DNA from: Marinilongibacter aquaticus
GTDB lineage: Bacteria > Bacteroidota > Bacteroidia > Cytophagales > Spirosomataceae
Assembly: GCF_020149935.1 (NCBI RefSeq)
Contig: NZ_CP083757.1
Coordinates: 496,001 to 560,000, forward strand
DNA length: 64,000 nt
Reading direction: 5' to 3'
Below, piece after piece: positions 44,282-53,875 of this stretch; positions within the stretch are counted from its first letter, which is position 1; every line of letters begins with the position of its first letter. Made by a program: the position numbers and the translations under genes. Under the pieces are notes generated by a model. It was not told the DNA's origin. It saw nothing but the letters and a program-made list of their open reading frames with translations, and did no database searches.

Positions 44282-44860
44282 ATGTCTGAACTGAACAAAC
44301 ACATAGTGGAAACTTTCGGGTTTACTGAAACCGAATTCCAAGACATTCGAGCCTTTTTCAAACCTCTTCGAATTGAGAAAGGAGACTATTTCCTGAAAGA
44401 GGGACAATATGTAAGACAAATGGGTTTTGTCGAAAAGGGAATTCTACGGGAGTTTTTATATGTCAATGACAAGGAAATCACCAAATGGTTTTCGACAAGC
44501 GGATATTTTGCTGTTGATTTATCGGGCTTTCTCTTTGGACAAAGATCGAAGGTCAATTTTCAAGCCGTAACCGACGTCGATTTGTTGACCATTTCCAAAG
44601 AATATTACGACAACATATCGCAAAAAATAGCACGGTGGGATCATTTGGAAAAACTGTTTTTAGCCAAATGTTTCAACGTTTTGGAAAACAGAGTGGTTTC
44701 TCATTTAGCACTGAATGCCGAAGAAAGATACAAGCAAATGTTCGCCTACAATCATCAAATATTTAATGAGGTGCCCTTAAATCAGTTGGCCTCAATGCTT
44801 GGCATGACACCCGAAACGCTAAGTCGAATACGAAAAAAACAGACACAATCCATTTCTTGA
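44282..44860 (+). CDS. Crp/Fnr family transcriptional regulator
   Basis: The 192-residue protein has a cyclic-nucleotide-binding-like beta-roll (FLKEGQYVRQMGFVEKGILR, residues about 40-60) and a C-terminal winged helix (NQLASMLGMTPETLSRIRKK). The arginine-serine pair that contacts cAMP in E. coli Crp is not evident, so the ligand is unknown. Short Crp-like regulators of this type are numerous in Bacteroidota and often control a neighbouring gene. The SRPBCC gene starts 54 bases downstream. Confidence 0.85.
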   Translation: MSELNKHIVETFGFTETEFQDIRAFFKPLRIEKGDYFLKEGQYVRQMGFVEKGILREFLYVNDKEITKWFSTSGYFAVDLSGFLFGQRSKVNFQAVTDVDLLTISKEYYDNISQKIARWDHLEKLFLAKCFNVLENRVVSHLALNAEERYKQMFAYNHQIFNEVPLNQLASMLGMTPETLSRIRKKQTQSIS

Positions 44861-44914
44861 TCTAGGTCAAGCCACTCCCCAAAAAATCGGCTGAACTTTG
44901 TGTCATAAAATACA

Positions 44915-45352
44915 ATGACAATGAAAATCAATCAAAAAGCAGCTGTAGTTCAGGCAAAAGAGATCGTTATAAATGCAAAAGCCGAGAAGGTTTGGGAAAT
45001 ACTCTCGGATATTGACAATTGGGAAACTTGGAACCACAAAATAAAGCATGCTCGGGTAATCGGAGACTCAAAAGCAGGAAGTAGTTTTATCTGGACAACC
45101 AACGGGACTAAAATCAAATCCAAAATCCACACTTATCTACCGAATGAAAAACTGGGTTGGACAGGCAATACCTTGGGAGCAAGAGCCATTCACAATTGGT
45201 TGTTCACACCCACAGGGAACGGAACGAAGGTATGTGTAGAAGAAAGTATGGAGGGTTGGATTATTGACTTGATGAAAAATAAAATGAATAAAAAATTAGC
45301 AGAGGATATGGTATATTGGCTCGAACAATTAAAAAAAGAATGCGAAAAATAA
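44915..45352 (+). CDS. SRPBCC family protein
   Basis: The 145-residue protein has the START-like pattern of polyketide-cyclase/AHSA1-type proteins: KEIVINAKAEKVWEILSDID near residue 15, WETWNHKIKHA and NWLFTPTGNGTKVCVEESME. Such folds bind hydrophobic ligands in a deep cavity, and most lack known substrates. It follows the Crp-like regulator on the same strand and is probably its target. Confidence 0.8.
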   Translation: MTMKINQKAAVVQAKEIVINAKAEKVWEILSDIDNWETWNHKIKHARVIGDSKAGSSFIWTTNGTKIKSKIHTYLPNEKLGWTGNTLGARAIHNWLFTPTGNGTKVCVEESMEGWIIDLMKNKMNKKLAEDMVYWLEQLKKECEK

Positions 45353-45405
45353 GCAGGGCTTTCAACCCTGCCCCTATTCGCAATCAACACCCTCGCATTT
45401 AACAA

Positions 45406-45996
45406 ATGAGCCAAATGGAAAACGAAAGAATTAGGATAAAAGAAACAGAAATACTATCCGACAATTGGTATACGCTGAACAAAGTAACATTTGATTATCA
45501 AAAGCAAAATGGCGAATGGGAAACCCAATCCAGAGAAGCGTACGACAGAGGCAATGGAGCCACAATACTGCTCTACAACAAAGAAAATAAAACTGTAATT
45601 CTCACGAGGCAATTCCGACTTCCAACCTATGTAAACGGCAATAAATCGGGTATGATGATTGAAGCGTGTGCAGGATTATTGGACAAAGACAATCCCGAAG
45701 ACTGCATCAGAAAAGAAACCGAAGAAGAAACAGGATACAAAATAAACAAAGTCACAAAAATTTTTGAATCCTACATGTCGCCCGGTTCGGTTACAGAGAT
45801 ACTGTACTTTTTTATAGCCGAGTACGATAAAAACATGAAAATAGGTGAAGGAGGCGGACTGCAAGATGAACAAGAAAACATTGAAGTTTTGGAATTGAAC
45901 TTTGATGAAGCGTTTGATATGATTCGTTCGGGCGAAATCCAAGATGGAAAGACCATTATGCTTTTGCAATATGCCAAAATTCACAATGTAATATGA
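45406..45996 (+). CDS. nudK: GDP-mannose pyrophosphatase (NUDIX)
   Basis: The 196-residue enzyme has a NudK-type Nudix box: [20 protein letters not shown] followed by TGY, a G-x7-E spacing with KE in place of RE, as in E. coli NudK. Upstream, [20 protein letters not shown] and [20 protein letters not shown] are also typical. NudK splits GDP-mannose into GMP and mannose-1-phosphate. An ATG at 45415 is an alternative start. It lies 53 bases after the SRPBCC gene with no evident operon link. Confidence 0.87.
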   Translation: MSQMENERIRIKETEILSDNWYTLNKVTFDYQKQNGEWETQSREAYDRGNGATILLYNKENKTVILTRQFRLPTYVNGNKSGMMIEACAGLLDKDNPEDCIRKETEEETGYKINKVTKIFESYMSPGSVTEILYFFIAEYDKNMKIGEGGGLQDEQENIEVLELNFDEAFDMIRSGEIQDGKTIMLLQYAKIHNVI

Positions 45997-46133
45997 CAGC
46001 CTAAAAACCATTGATGTTATTGATTGCCTCTATGAAAAGAGATAGCTCCAAAAACGGATTTCAAGCACTTTGATTCTCACGATTACTATTGGGAAAAGAC
46101 TGATCCCCCGTATCAAGAAAAAATAACGCCAAT

Positions 46134-46370
46134 TCAGTGAAATGAAAACCTAAAAAACGATTTCAAAAAATTTGAGCACTTGGTTTTAAACGGGGCATCT
46201 TTTTCATACTTAATATCCTCCCAGTAGTAGTATTTTTTGTCTGATTTATTTAAGCATGCTTCAAATTCTCCATTCCATATTTTTTCTAAATATTTTGTTT
46301 CAAGTTTAAATTTCGGTGCGTGTTCGAGTTGCATACTGAACATTGTTAAAATGTCGTTCAGATTTAACAA
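46134..46370 (-). pseudogene. Remnant of an unknown protein family
   Basis: A minus-strand fragment reads KFKLETKYLEKIWNGEFEAC and DKKYYYWEDIKYEKDAPF before an abnormal end. A plus-strand fragment at 46050-46140 encodes SHDYYWEKTDPPYQEKITP in one frame. A related, equally broken piece occurs at about 53.3 kb (KIELKTVYLESIWKGEF). I take these as decayed copies of one family whose function I cannot name. Confidence 0.5.
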
Positions 46371-46495
46371 TGTTATCTTAGGTAGTGAATATTTTTAATG
46401 TTGCACACCAACATAACCGCAGCCGCTTCCCAATTCACTATAAACAAAAACCAAAAGCAGTATCTTTATTTCCGTAACTGACGCTTATACGAGCC

Positions 46496-47071
46496 ATGTA
46501 CGAAGCATTGAAACAGACACTTGACAAGATTTTAAAAATCACAGATGACGATTGGGCTATTTTTGAATCTATTCTGGAAACGAAAAAACTCAAAAAGAAA
46601 GAGTACCTGTTAAGAGAAGGACAAATTTGTCGAGGCATTTACTTCTTGTCAGAAGGAATCATGAGAACGTTTCACACCAATAATGATGGCAAGGAGATCA
46701 ATACTGCTTTCTATTTTCAAAATGATTTTCTGCGTGAAATTGAAAGTATGACCCATACCATTCCTTCTCAAAAGAACATCCAGACACTAAAAGACAGTAC
46801 CGTTTTTTATATTGACAAATCTAAGCTGCAAAGGCTTTATGAAAAATCGGAGTTCTACCAAAAGTTAGGGCGAATGATATTGGAAAAATTGACCATCAGC
46901 GAACAAAAATATTCTTCATTCTTAACAACATATTCGCCCAAAGAAAGGTATCTGTACCTTGTTGAAAACCGCCCTGAATGTATTGAACAGATTCCCCTTC
47001 AATATTTGGCTTCGTACCTGGGAATAAGCAGAGAGTCTTTAAGTAGAATTCGGAAAAGAATTCAATCCTAG
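46496..47071 (+). CDS. Crp/Fnr family transcriptional regulator
   Basis: This 191-residue Crp-like protein carries the beta-roll segment YLLREGQICRGIYFLSEGIM and the C-terminal HTH PLQYLASYLGISRESLSRIR. As in its neighbours at 44.3 and 51.8 kb, the ligand is unknown. It shares less than obvious identity with those regulators, so they are paralogues rather than recent duplicates. The NTF2-like lipoprotein gene 71 bases downstream may be regulated by it. Confidence 0.85.
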   Translation: MYEALKQTLDKILKITDDDWAIFESILETKKLKKKEYLLREGQICRGIYFLSEGIMRTFHTNNDGKEINTAFYFQNDFLREIESMTHTIPSQKNIQTLKDSTVFYIDKSKLQRLYEKSEFYQKLGRMILEKLTISEQKYSSFLTTYSPKERYLYLVENRPECIEQIPLQYLASYLGISRESLSRIRKRIQS

Positions 47072-47142
47072 ATTTTGTGACGTTCGTCAAAGGAAAGGAA
47101 TTGGCTTCTCAATAGTTTTGAACTGTAGTAAACACTCAAAAC

Positions 47143-47577
47143 ATGAGACCATTAATTCCAATAGTCTTTTTAACAATCAGCCTTTTAAACTGTAAGGCAC
47201 AAAATCAAAGCAATATGGAAAAGCGAATTGAAGAAGCAGTGACTTCTATTGAAAAAGCCGCTGCAAATAGAGATGTAAGACAACTTGAGGAACTCTTACA
47301 TAAAGACTACCGGGTAATCGCCAATCGATTTAAAGGAAGTGAAAATGCTGTCATCATTTCAAAAGAAAGCTATCTGCAAATGATGAAAGACGAAAAAGTG
47401 GGAGGTACAAATTACAACGTCAACTTTAAGGATATAAAGGTTTCTGGGCATACCGCAATTGTAGATGTGCTGTATTCGTCAGAAACATCATCAGATATGC
47501 ACAAATTCCTTGTCCTCATTCAAGATGAAAACAATAACTGGAAGGTCGTAAGTGATATTCCAATTGTATTGGAATAA
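47143..47577 (+). CDS. NTF2-like (DUF4440-type) lipoprotein
   Basis: The 144-residue protein starts with a signal (MRPLIPIVFLTISLLNCKAQ) ending in a lipobox-like LLNC. The rest resembles the cone-shaped NTF2 fold: EKRIEEAVTSIEKAAANRDV, then KESYLQMMKDEKVGGTNYNV and WKVVSDIPIVLE. Members act as ligand-binding domains or isomerases; the function is unknown here. It lies downstream of the Crp-like regulator. Confidence 0.7.
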   Translation: MRPLIPIVFLTISLLNCKAQNQSNMEKRIEEAVTSIEKAAANRDVRQLEELLHKDYRVIANRFKGSENAVIISKESYLQMMKDEKVGGTNYNVNFKDIKVSGHTAIVDVLYSSETSSDMHKFLVLIQDENNNWKVVSDIPIVLE

Positions 47578-47887
47578 ATCCAAGAGCGGAAAATAGCTGC
47601 CGCCAACGGGGGCTCTAATAATGCAGGGCGGTGCTGTGAATAAACATCACGTTCTATCCCCTGCCCCGCTTTCCATCTTCTTACATTTTATCTAATCTAA
47701 CAAACCAATAAAAGCGGCTAGCTTCTTTCACAGATTGAAAGCTATCGCTTTTAAATTTTGCAATACGTATACACAAAACCGTTAGAGAAGATTTAGGCAA
47801 AATGAAAATGGCTAAATCCTGATAAAACCAAACTCCTTGTACTTTTTTATTTTGTACGAAATAAAGTAAGATTGTACGCGAACAAGT
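47578..47887. other. Intergenic region with hairpin and attC-like scraps
   Basis: About 310 bases hold a stem formed by AAAAGC/TAGCTT and AAGCTA/GCTTTT (47710-47752), a possible terminator. CCGCCAACGGGGGC near 47601 resembles an attC left core and AAAACCGTTAGAG at 47775-47787 an attC right core. They do not form a convincing complete site. No gene is visible. Confidence 0.4.
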
Positions 47888-48427
47888 ATGGATAAAGAAA
47901 ATATGTCTGACAAAATATACATCGTAAGAAAAGCAAAACCAGAAGATTTTGTAGCCGCAGGAGAATTAATGGTTCAGGTTTATTCACAATTGGAAGGCTT
48001 TCCAAAAGAAAATGAACAACCAGCGTATTACAATTTACTGCGAAATGTGGGCGAATTTACCGCTAAACCCGACACCGAATTGTTTGTAGCGGCAAGTCCG
48101 GCAGGTGATATAGACGGGGCAGTGGTCTTTTTCGGAGATATGCAGTACTATAATTCGGGTGGAACAGCTACCCAAGAAAAAAATGCAGCGGGCTTTCGAC
48201 TGCTTGCTGTGAATCCAAATACAAGAGGTGCAGGAATTGGAAAACTATTGACGGAACATTGCATTAACAAGGCAAAAGAATTGAAATTGCAACAAATCGT
48301 CATCCACACCACTGAAGCAATGGCAGTAGCATGGAAAATGTATGAAAAACTAGGATTCAAAAGGGCGGAAGATTTGGATTTTATGCAGGAAAAACTTCCC
48401 GTATTTGGTTTCCGATTGATGTTGTAA
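47888..48427 (+). CDS. GNAT family N-acetyltransferase
   Basis: The 179-residue protein shows the acetyl-CoA binding motif A (GFRLLAVNPNTRGAGIGKLL, with R/Q-x-x-G-x-G/A) followed by EHCINKAKELKLQQIVIHTT and WKMYEKLGFKRAEDLDF. Substrate cannot be predicted. A right-core-like AAAACCGTTAGAG lies 100 bases upstream, so it could be an old cassette gene. The first ATG is used; an ATG six codons in is an alternative. Confidence 0.85.
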   Translation: MDKENMSDKIYIVRKAKPEDFVAAGELMVQVYSQLEGFPKENEQPAYYNLLRNVGEFTAKPDTELFVAASPAGDIDGAVVFFGDMQYYNSGGTATQEKNAAGFRLLAVNPNTRGAGIGKLLTEHCINKAKELKLQQIVIHTTEAMAVAWKMYEKLGFKRAEDLDFMQEKLPVFGFRLML

Positions 48428-48506
48428 AAAATCTCAAAACACCCTTTAAAAATGGCTCGCCCTTGAAACGTCGCAGAAAACTACACTTTAGATATACACT
48501 CATACC

Positions 48507-49655
48507 ATGGAATCAAAGATTAAACCGCCCCGCTATTATAAGCCAGAATTGGATGTACTTCGTTTGTGTGCCTTCCTTTTTGTTTTCTTTGTGCATCGAA
48601 TGGACTTAGCCCCCATAAACAGTACAGATTATTATTGGACTTATCATCTCAGCTTAATTGGCAATTACGGTGTGCCATTGTTCTTTTTCCTTAGTGCGTA
48701 TTTAATCACGGAGCTGCTTACTCGAGAGGAAGAAATTTTTGGGAAAATCAATATCAAATCGTTTTACATACGTCGAATCTTACGTATTTGGCCCTTGTAT
48801 TTTACCTTCTTCTTTTTGATCGTTTTACTGACATCAACCACCCGTTACTTCGGTGAAAAAATTCCTTTCGGAACACAGGCCGCTTTTACTTTATTTTCTG
48901 GCAACTGGTATATTAGTTTTAACGAATGGCAATCGTATTGCATAAACCCCTTGTGGAGTGTATCCGTTGAAGAACAATTGTATATTTTACTCCCATTGGT
49001 CATTTTTTACAGTGGTCAAAGAGGCTTGAAAATATTTTCATTTTTCGCCCTTGCTGTCGCCTACGGTACTATAATTTATTACGCATCGCACCCCACAGCG
49101 GGGTTTAGCGGACAATGGACCAATAGCTTCGTTCAATTTCAGTTTTTTGCAGCAGGCATTTTACTTTCTGTTTATAAAAAAGGCAGGGCGTTTAAATTTC
49201 ATCAGCTCACCAGAGTCATTTTATTTGCATTAGGCATTGCATGTTGGCTAATTGCTTCAATAGCGTGTGAAATAAACGCCGATGCTCCACACCTTGCCAC
49301 CATACCCCAATCGGTCGCCGGATGGCTCTTGATACTCGCCGGTGTAATTCTAATGTTTTTATCCTTGATTGGAATATCCGTAAAATACATCTCGCCATCC
49401 TTGGCTTATCTTGGTCGCATATCCTATGGAATGTATGTTTTTCATATCACAATTTATTTGACAGTTTACGTAACCTTTGGAAACGAATTGGCAGCCCTTA
49501 GCGAGAAACTTGGTTTGATTGAATGGAAAAATACAGTTGGCTTTGTTATTGCCTTTATTCTTACGGTCACTATCGCACAGTTGTCATATAAATATTTCGA
49601 AAAGCCATTTTTAAAATTAAAGAACCGATATACCCTCATTCCGTCAAGAGATTAG
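48507..49655 (+). CDS. Acyltransferase 3 family membrane protein (OafA-like)
   Basis: The 382-residue integral membrane protein has about ten transmembrane helices and the family motifs PELDVLRLCAFLFVFFVHRM near the N-terminus (histidine at the catalytic position) and FYIRRILRIWPLYFTFF. WSVSVEEQLYILLPL is also conserved. It would transfer acyl groups to sugars of surface polysaccharide, such as O-antigen. It is transcribed alone, 80 bases after the GNAT gene. Confidence 0.88.
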   Translation: MESKIKPPRYYKPELDVLRLCAFLFVFFVHRMDLAPINSTDYYWTYHLSLIGNYGVPLFFFLSAYLITELLTREEEIFGKINIKSFYIRRILRIWPLYFTFFFLIVLLTSTTRYFGEKIPFGTQAAFTLFSGNWYISFNEWQSYCINPLWSVSVEEQLYILLPLVIFYSGQRGLKIFSFFALAVAYGTIIYYASHPTAGFSGQWTNSFVQFQFFAAGILLSVYKKGRAFKFHQLTRVILFALGIACWLIASIACEINADAPHLATIPQSVAGWLLILAGVILMFLSLIGISVKYISPSLAYLGRISYGMYVFHITIYLTVYVTFGNELAALSEKLGLIEWKNTVGFVIAFILTVTIAQLSYKYFEKPFLKLKNRYTLIPSRD

Positions 49656-50075
49656 AAAGGCCTTCCGCCAATAATGGCTATAGGTAAATAATTCGGCTCC
49701 AACTGCCCCATCCATTGATTTCAAGGCTTATCGTCTGCCCAATTTAAATTTATAGAAATCATATTCTGCGAATTAAAAGCATGCGAATGTCGTAAACTCA
49801 GATGTAATATGGCATTTAAAAAGACGACCGTGAAACAGACAACAAATATAATAATTGGGTTGGCTGACAGTTTGGTATCATTTTAAAAATGCCTTTGAGA
49901 AATCCCACCAAACCAATAGAAAGAATATGACAGACCGACAAAATGAAATTGGAGACTTTTCAAATGCATCATGGTCAAATGGAAAAAAGTAATGCCAAAT
50001 AACATTTTCCGAACCGCTTTAAAACGTAGATTAGCCACACCATAGAAAGCTTAAGAAAGCACAACCAATAGACCA
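49656..50075. other. Intergenic region with attC-like scrap and short open piece
   Basis: CCGCCAATAATGGCTAT (about 49665-49681) resembles the left arm of the decayed site at 41.34 kb, again without a clear right core. The rest is low in coding signal. A 21-codon open piece near 49927 (MTDRQNEIGDFSNASWSNGK) might be a gene scrap, but it cannot be called. Confidence 0.35.
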
Positions 50076-50615
50076 ATGAAAACCGTTGTTCAACAATTGA
50101 GAGAAGCAAGAAACCTGACACAAACAGAACTGGCTCAAAAAAGCGGTCTTTCGCTGCGTACAATTCAGCGGATCGAAGCAGGAAATATACCCAAAGGATA
50201 TACCCTAAAAGCACTTGCACAAAGCCTTGAAACAGAAGCTGAAAAGCTAATTCCGGTTGAAAAACAACTAAAATTAGACCGTGCGAAATTAATTAACCTT
50301 TCATCTTTAATGGGACTTATTTTGCCATTTGGCGGTGTTATTTTTCCATTGATACTAACAAACAAGACCAACGACAAAATAAACAAAGACCTTGGAAAAA
50401 GGATTGTAAGCGTACAGATTTTAATAGCCGCTTTGCTTTCATTTTCGCTTATCCTTAGTCCGTTCATTCAAAAGGAATTGGCCGTTGATTTTCCACTTTT
50501 CCTAATCCCTTTGCTGGCCACAATTTCTTTGAAAATTTTCGTTTGTGTCATGAATGGCATCAGTTTAAACAAAAACAATGATTTACATAAAATAATGAAA
50601 ATCAATTACTTGTAA
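50076..50615 (+). CDS. XRE regulator with C-terminal membrane domain
   Basis: The 179-residue protein has a helix-turn-helix (LREARNLTQTELAQKSGLSL, then RTIQRIEAGNIPKGYTLKAL) followed by hydrophobic segments around residues 85-105 (SSLMGLILPFGGVIFPLIL), 125-140 and 150-165. Membrane-tethered XRE proteins with a DUF4870-like region occur in Bacteroidota and other phyla. They may respond to envelope cues by holding DNA at the membrane. No obvious target operon is visible. Confidence 0.8.
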   Translation: MKTVVQQLREARNLTQTELAQKSGLSLRTIQRIEAGNIPKGYTLKALAQSLETEAEKLIPVEKQLKLDRAKLINLSSLMGLILPFGGVIFPLILTNKTNDKINKDLGKRIVSVQILIAALLSFSLILSPFIQKELAVDFPLFLIPLLATISLKIFVCVMNGISLNKNNDLHKIMKINYL

Positions 50616-50699
50616 ATCACGACGAGCAATTGACGTAAAACTGGCGTATTGTCTGTGCAAAAGAAATGGTTTTAAAAGTTGACGTTTGCAGAAAAAAAC

Positions 50700-51608
50700 A
50701 TGACGACTTTAAAGACAAGGCTGTTCGCATTTCTGACGCTTTTGGTTTTGTGTCTAATTGGTACATACTTTTATTTTAGCCAAAAATTTACTCCCGAGCC
50801 AAATTACTTATCCATACAAAACGAAAGCGGGAATATTCCCTTCACTTGGCTTGGAGAAGATAAAAATGTATTGTTGTTACCGGTACATTTTTCAGGAGAT
50901 ACCACAACCTACTATTTGCAATTTGATACAGGTTCGCCATCAACTGTTTTCTATTCAAAAGCAATAAATAAAATAGGGCAAATTACCGTAAAAGGTGAAA
51001 AAGCAGAAGCGACATTTTATATCGGAAAAGCCCAAATAACATCCGACAAATTTCAAGTTCTAAATTTCGGTGAGGAGGATAACCGAAATATTAAAATCAT
51101 TGGAACAATTGGAGCCGATATTTTAGATAGCCGTAAGACGATACTCAATTTTAAAGAAAACTATATCGCATTCAATCTATCCAAAGAACCCGTTCAATTT
51201 CAGGGAAAATCATTTGGCTTCAAATTCAAAAAAAGAAAAATTATCATCCAAGGCTTGCTGAATGGAAACGAAGAAAAGCTTGTGTTCGACACAGGAACAA
51301 GTGCTTATGAATTGCTCACCAATAAGGAAGTTTGGGAAAATTTAAAACTTCCAAATTCAAAAGTTACCATTGAAAAATCACAATCTTGGGATAAAATTTT
51401 AACAAGCTATACCGCAAAATGCAAGCAAAACATACAATTCGGAAGCAAAACAATACCGTTAAACAATGTGACTTATATTGAAGGATTTTCACAAACTCAA
51501 TATGCAATGATGAAATTTTCGGGAATAACGGGCATGTTGGGCAATAAAATATTTTTGAATAACTCCTTGTACATAGACTGCTTAGAAAACAAAATAGGGA
51601 TTGAATGA
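50700..51608 (+). CDS. Retropepsin-like aspartyl protease family protein
   Basis: The 302-residue protein has one N-terminal membrane anchor (LFAFLTLLVLCLIGTYFYF) and two aspartyl-protease-type motifs: LQFDTGSPSTVFYSK near residue 75 and LVFDTGTSAYELLTN near residue 195. The paired DTG motifs in one chain resemble a self-contained pepsin-like layout. The ATG at 50700 is chosen over a TTG seven codons upstream. Role and substrates are unknown; an attC-like left arm follows the stop. Confidence 0.7.
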   Translation: MTTLKTRLFAFLTLLVLCLIGTYFYFSQKFTPEPNYLSIQNESGNIPFTWLGEDKNVLLLPVHFSGDTTTYYLQFDTGSPSTVFYSKAINKIGQITVKGEKAEATFYIGKAQITSDKFQVLNFGEEDNRNIKIIGTIGADILDSRKTILNFKENYIAFNLSKEPVQFQGKSFGFKFKKRKIIIQGLLNGNEEKLVFDTGTSAYELLTNKEVWENLKLPNSKVTIEKSQSWDKILTSYTAKCKQNIQFGSKTIPLNNVTYIEGFSQTQYAMMKFSGITGMLGNKIFLNNSLYIDCLENKIGIE

Positions 51609-51620
51609 AAAAAATCTTAC

Positions 51621-51660
51621 CCTAACAATGCATAACTGCAATTATGATGGGTTCGATTAA
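51621..51660 (+). repeat. attC-like left-arm scrap
   Basis: CCTAACAATGCATAA has the pattern of attC left arms in the intact arrays (YAACAATG-TAT). It lies 12 bases after the protease stop, but no matching ACCGTT right core was found nearby. Confidence 0.35.
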
Positions 51661-51816
51661 TTCTGAATCTACTAGAAATTGGTAACGTCAGTACTTAATT
51701 TGAAAATTAATTAGCTTTAAAGTAAAGTGCATGGCGGGGTCAGTGCGGTGTGTTGCCCCCTCTCCTTTTTACCAAATGATAAACGCTGCTGGCTGGAGCT
51801 TTGCTAAATTGCGGCC

Positions 51817-52377
51817 ATGAAAGAATTGATTGCCTATATTTTGCAATTTGGGGATTTGAACAGCCAACAAATCGATTTGCTGAGTAGCAAAGCCCAGACA
51901 ATGGACCTGCAGAAAGAGGATTATTTGGTCGAGGCGGGCTACACATTCGATCGCGTGGTATTTGTGCTCGAGGGCGTTTTACGCATCTGCTATTACAATC
52001 GAAAAGGCGATGAAATCACGAAATACTTTATCGACGAAAACCATTTATTTTCCAATCCCTACCCGGGCGAACCGATGACGGAGTACATTCAGGCCCTAAG
52101 CCCTTGCAAACTGATCCTGTTTTCGCGAAAAGATTGGCAGATCCTTTCGGATACCATTGTGGGCTGGGACAATATCGTGCACAAGATTTTTCACAAAGGC
52201 ATGGCCGAAAAGCTGGAAAGAAGAAGTTCGCTGGTATCCGAAGGCGCCACCACACGCTATTTGGCTTTTCTGGAGCACTTCCCCACGCTCACCAATCGGG
52301 TGCCGCTTTCTCACGTCGCCTCTTACTTGGGCATCACGCAGCAATCGCTGAGCAGAATTCGTAAAAATATCCGTTGA
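51817..52377 (+). CDS. Crp/Fnr family transcriptional regulator
   Basis: The 186-residue protein follows the short Crp-like pattern: DYLVEAGYTFDRVVFVLEGV for the beta-roll and PLSHVASYLGITQQSLSRIR for the C-terminal HTH. Unlike the AT-rich genes to its left, it uses the G/C-richer codons of the chromosome. The SDR gene begins 79 bases downstream on the same strand and is the probable target. The effector is unknown. Confidence 0.86.
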   Translation: MKELIAYILQFGDLNSQQIDLLSSKAQTMDLQKEDYLVEAGYTFDRVVFVLEGVLRICYYNRKGDEITKYFIDENHLFSNPYPGEPMTEYIQALSPCKLILFSRKDWQILSDTIVGWDNIVHKIFHKGMAEKLERRSSLVSEGATTRYLAFLEHFPTLTNRVPLSHVASYLGITQQSLSRIRKNIR

Positions 52378-52456
52378 AAGGGCTTTTTAACATATGGTAA
52401 AGGTTTTGGTTTCGGTATACGGCAAATTTGTAGAAGAAATTAAAATCAACAAAAAA

Positions 52457-53194
52457 ATGAAAAAAGCACTCATTACTGGAGCCAACAAAAGCATCGGATT
52501 GGAAACCGCCAGACAATTGATGCAAATGGGTTTTTATGTGTATCTCGGCAGTCGGGATTTAGAAAAAGGACAAGAAGCTTTGGCTCAACTTCAAGCGGAA
52601 GGTTTACCACAGGCTGAAGTATTGCAAATTGACGTAACAGACGATCGTTCTGTACAAAATGCACGCCAAGCAATCGGTGAAAAAACAGCGGTGTTGGATG
52701 TGCTCATCAACAATGCGGGAATCAGCGGTGGAATGCCGCAAAACGCCCTTTCGGCAACAATAGAGCAGTTCAAAGCCGCCTACGAAGTGAATGTCTATGG
52801 CGTGGTCAGAACGACGCAAGCTTTCATCGATTTATTGAAAAACTCGCCCGAGCCGCGTATCGTCAATGTCAGTTCGAGCCAAGGTTCACTCAGTTTGCAC
52901 TCCGATCCCCTTTACACCTATTATGCCTTCAAAGGGGCCGTGTACCACTCTTCCAAAGCGGCATTGAACATGTACACCATCAATTTGGCTTATGAGCTGC
53001 GGGACAGCAATTTCAAAGTGAATGCGGTAGGTCCGGGTTTCACCAAAACCGATTTCAACAATCACCGCGGAACAGGCACGGTAGAAGACGCGGGAAAACG
53101 TATTGTGAAATATGCCATCGTCGGCCAGGATGGGCCAACGGGCAAATTTTTCTGCGAAGAAACCAATCCCGAAACAGGAAAAATACCTTGGTAA
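52457..53194 (+). CDS. Short-chain dehydrogenase/reductase
   Basis: The 245-residue SDR has the cofactor motif ALITGANKSIGLETARQL, the NNAG motif in VLDVLINNAGISGGMP, the serine in IVNVSSSQGSL and the Tyr-x3-Lys in VYHSSKAALNMYT. It resembles carbonyl-reductase-like SDRs that act on quinones or aldehydes. The ATG at 52457 gives the canonical start; an in-frame upstream ATG would add 21 unlikely residues. It is preceded by the Crp-like gene. Confidence 0.88.
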   Translation: MKKALITGANKSIGLETARQLMQMGFYVYLGSRDLEKGQEALAQLQAEGLPQAEVLQIDVTDDRSVQNARQAIGEKTAVLDVLINNAGISGGMPQNALSATIEQFKAAYEVNVYGVVRTTQAFIDLLKNSPEPRIVNVSSSQGSLSLHSDPLYTYYAFKGAVYHSSKAALNMYTINLAYELRDSNFKVNAVGPGFTKTDFNNHRGTGTVEDAGKRIVKYAIVGQDGPTGKFFCEETNPETGKIPW

Positions 53195-53309
53195 GCGGTC
53201 CCATTGCATTCAGTTTCTGATTTTTGGGGCATCTCTAAGGTGCCCCTATTTTTGGTTTGAGTTGAGAAATATGAATAACTATTGTTAATTTCTAACGACA
53301 ATTTAACAA

Positions 53310-53726
53310 TGTTAGACATGAAATTTGAGAAAGCTCTAAAATTGAACTCAAAACAGTCTACTTGGAGAGCATCTGGAAAGGCGAATTTGGAGATTTCTTG
53401 AAACTATTCTTCGGATGAACTGAAATACAAAAAGGATGCTCCGCTTTAGAAGCCTAAAGAAAATTGGCATTTGCTGAAAAACATACAGAACATCGCAATA
53501 TGAATATTTAAATTTCGGCTCTTACCGTTTCAAATACTTCATCCCTCACTTTATTTCAGAAAAGCTGCACGATTTTGATTTGAAATTGATGAGCGGTTTG
53601 CACCAACACCCCATTTTGCCTTCAGACAAGGTGGAGTTCTTCAAATCATTCATTAATGAAAACCTTCTCCCCACCTACCCAAAAACAAGCCTTCTGAGCT
53701 TTGAAAAGCCCTTTTCGTTAAGGTGA
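53310..53726 (+). pseudogene. Frameshifted remnant of an unknown protein
   Basis: Three frames give pieces of one protein: KIELKTVYLESIWKGEF at the start, KENWHLLKNIQNI in the middle, and a 69-residue open end starting GSYRFKYFIPHFISEKLHDF at 53517. The first piece matches the remnant at 46.1-46.4 kb (ETKYLEKIWNGEF). It is a pseudogene with at least two frameshifts. The family is unknown to me. The 680-base gap between the SDR and serine hydrolase genes is otherwise empty. Confidence 0.6.
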
Positions 53727-53875
53727 CATAAGCATGTCGTGTAAATGTCGCCTGCATCAGAGACGAATCGAAATACCTTTGCCAGAGGTAATTCGAAATC
53801 AAAAAACAATCGATTTCCATTTTTAAATCAAATCGAACAAGGCACGGAAAAGCAACTGTGCACAAATTAAAAACC

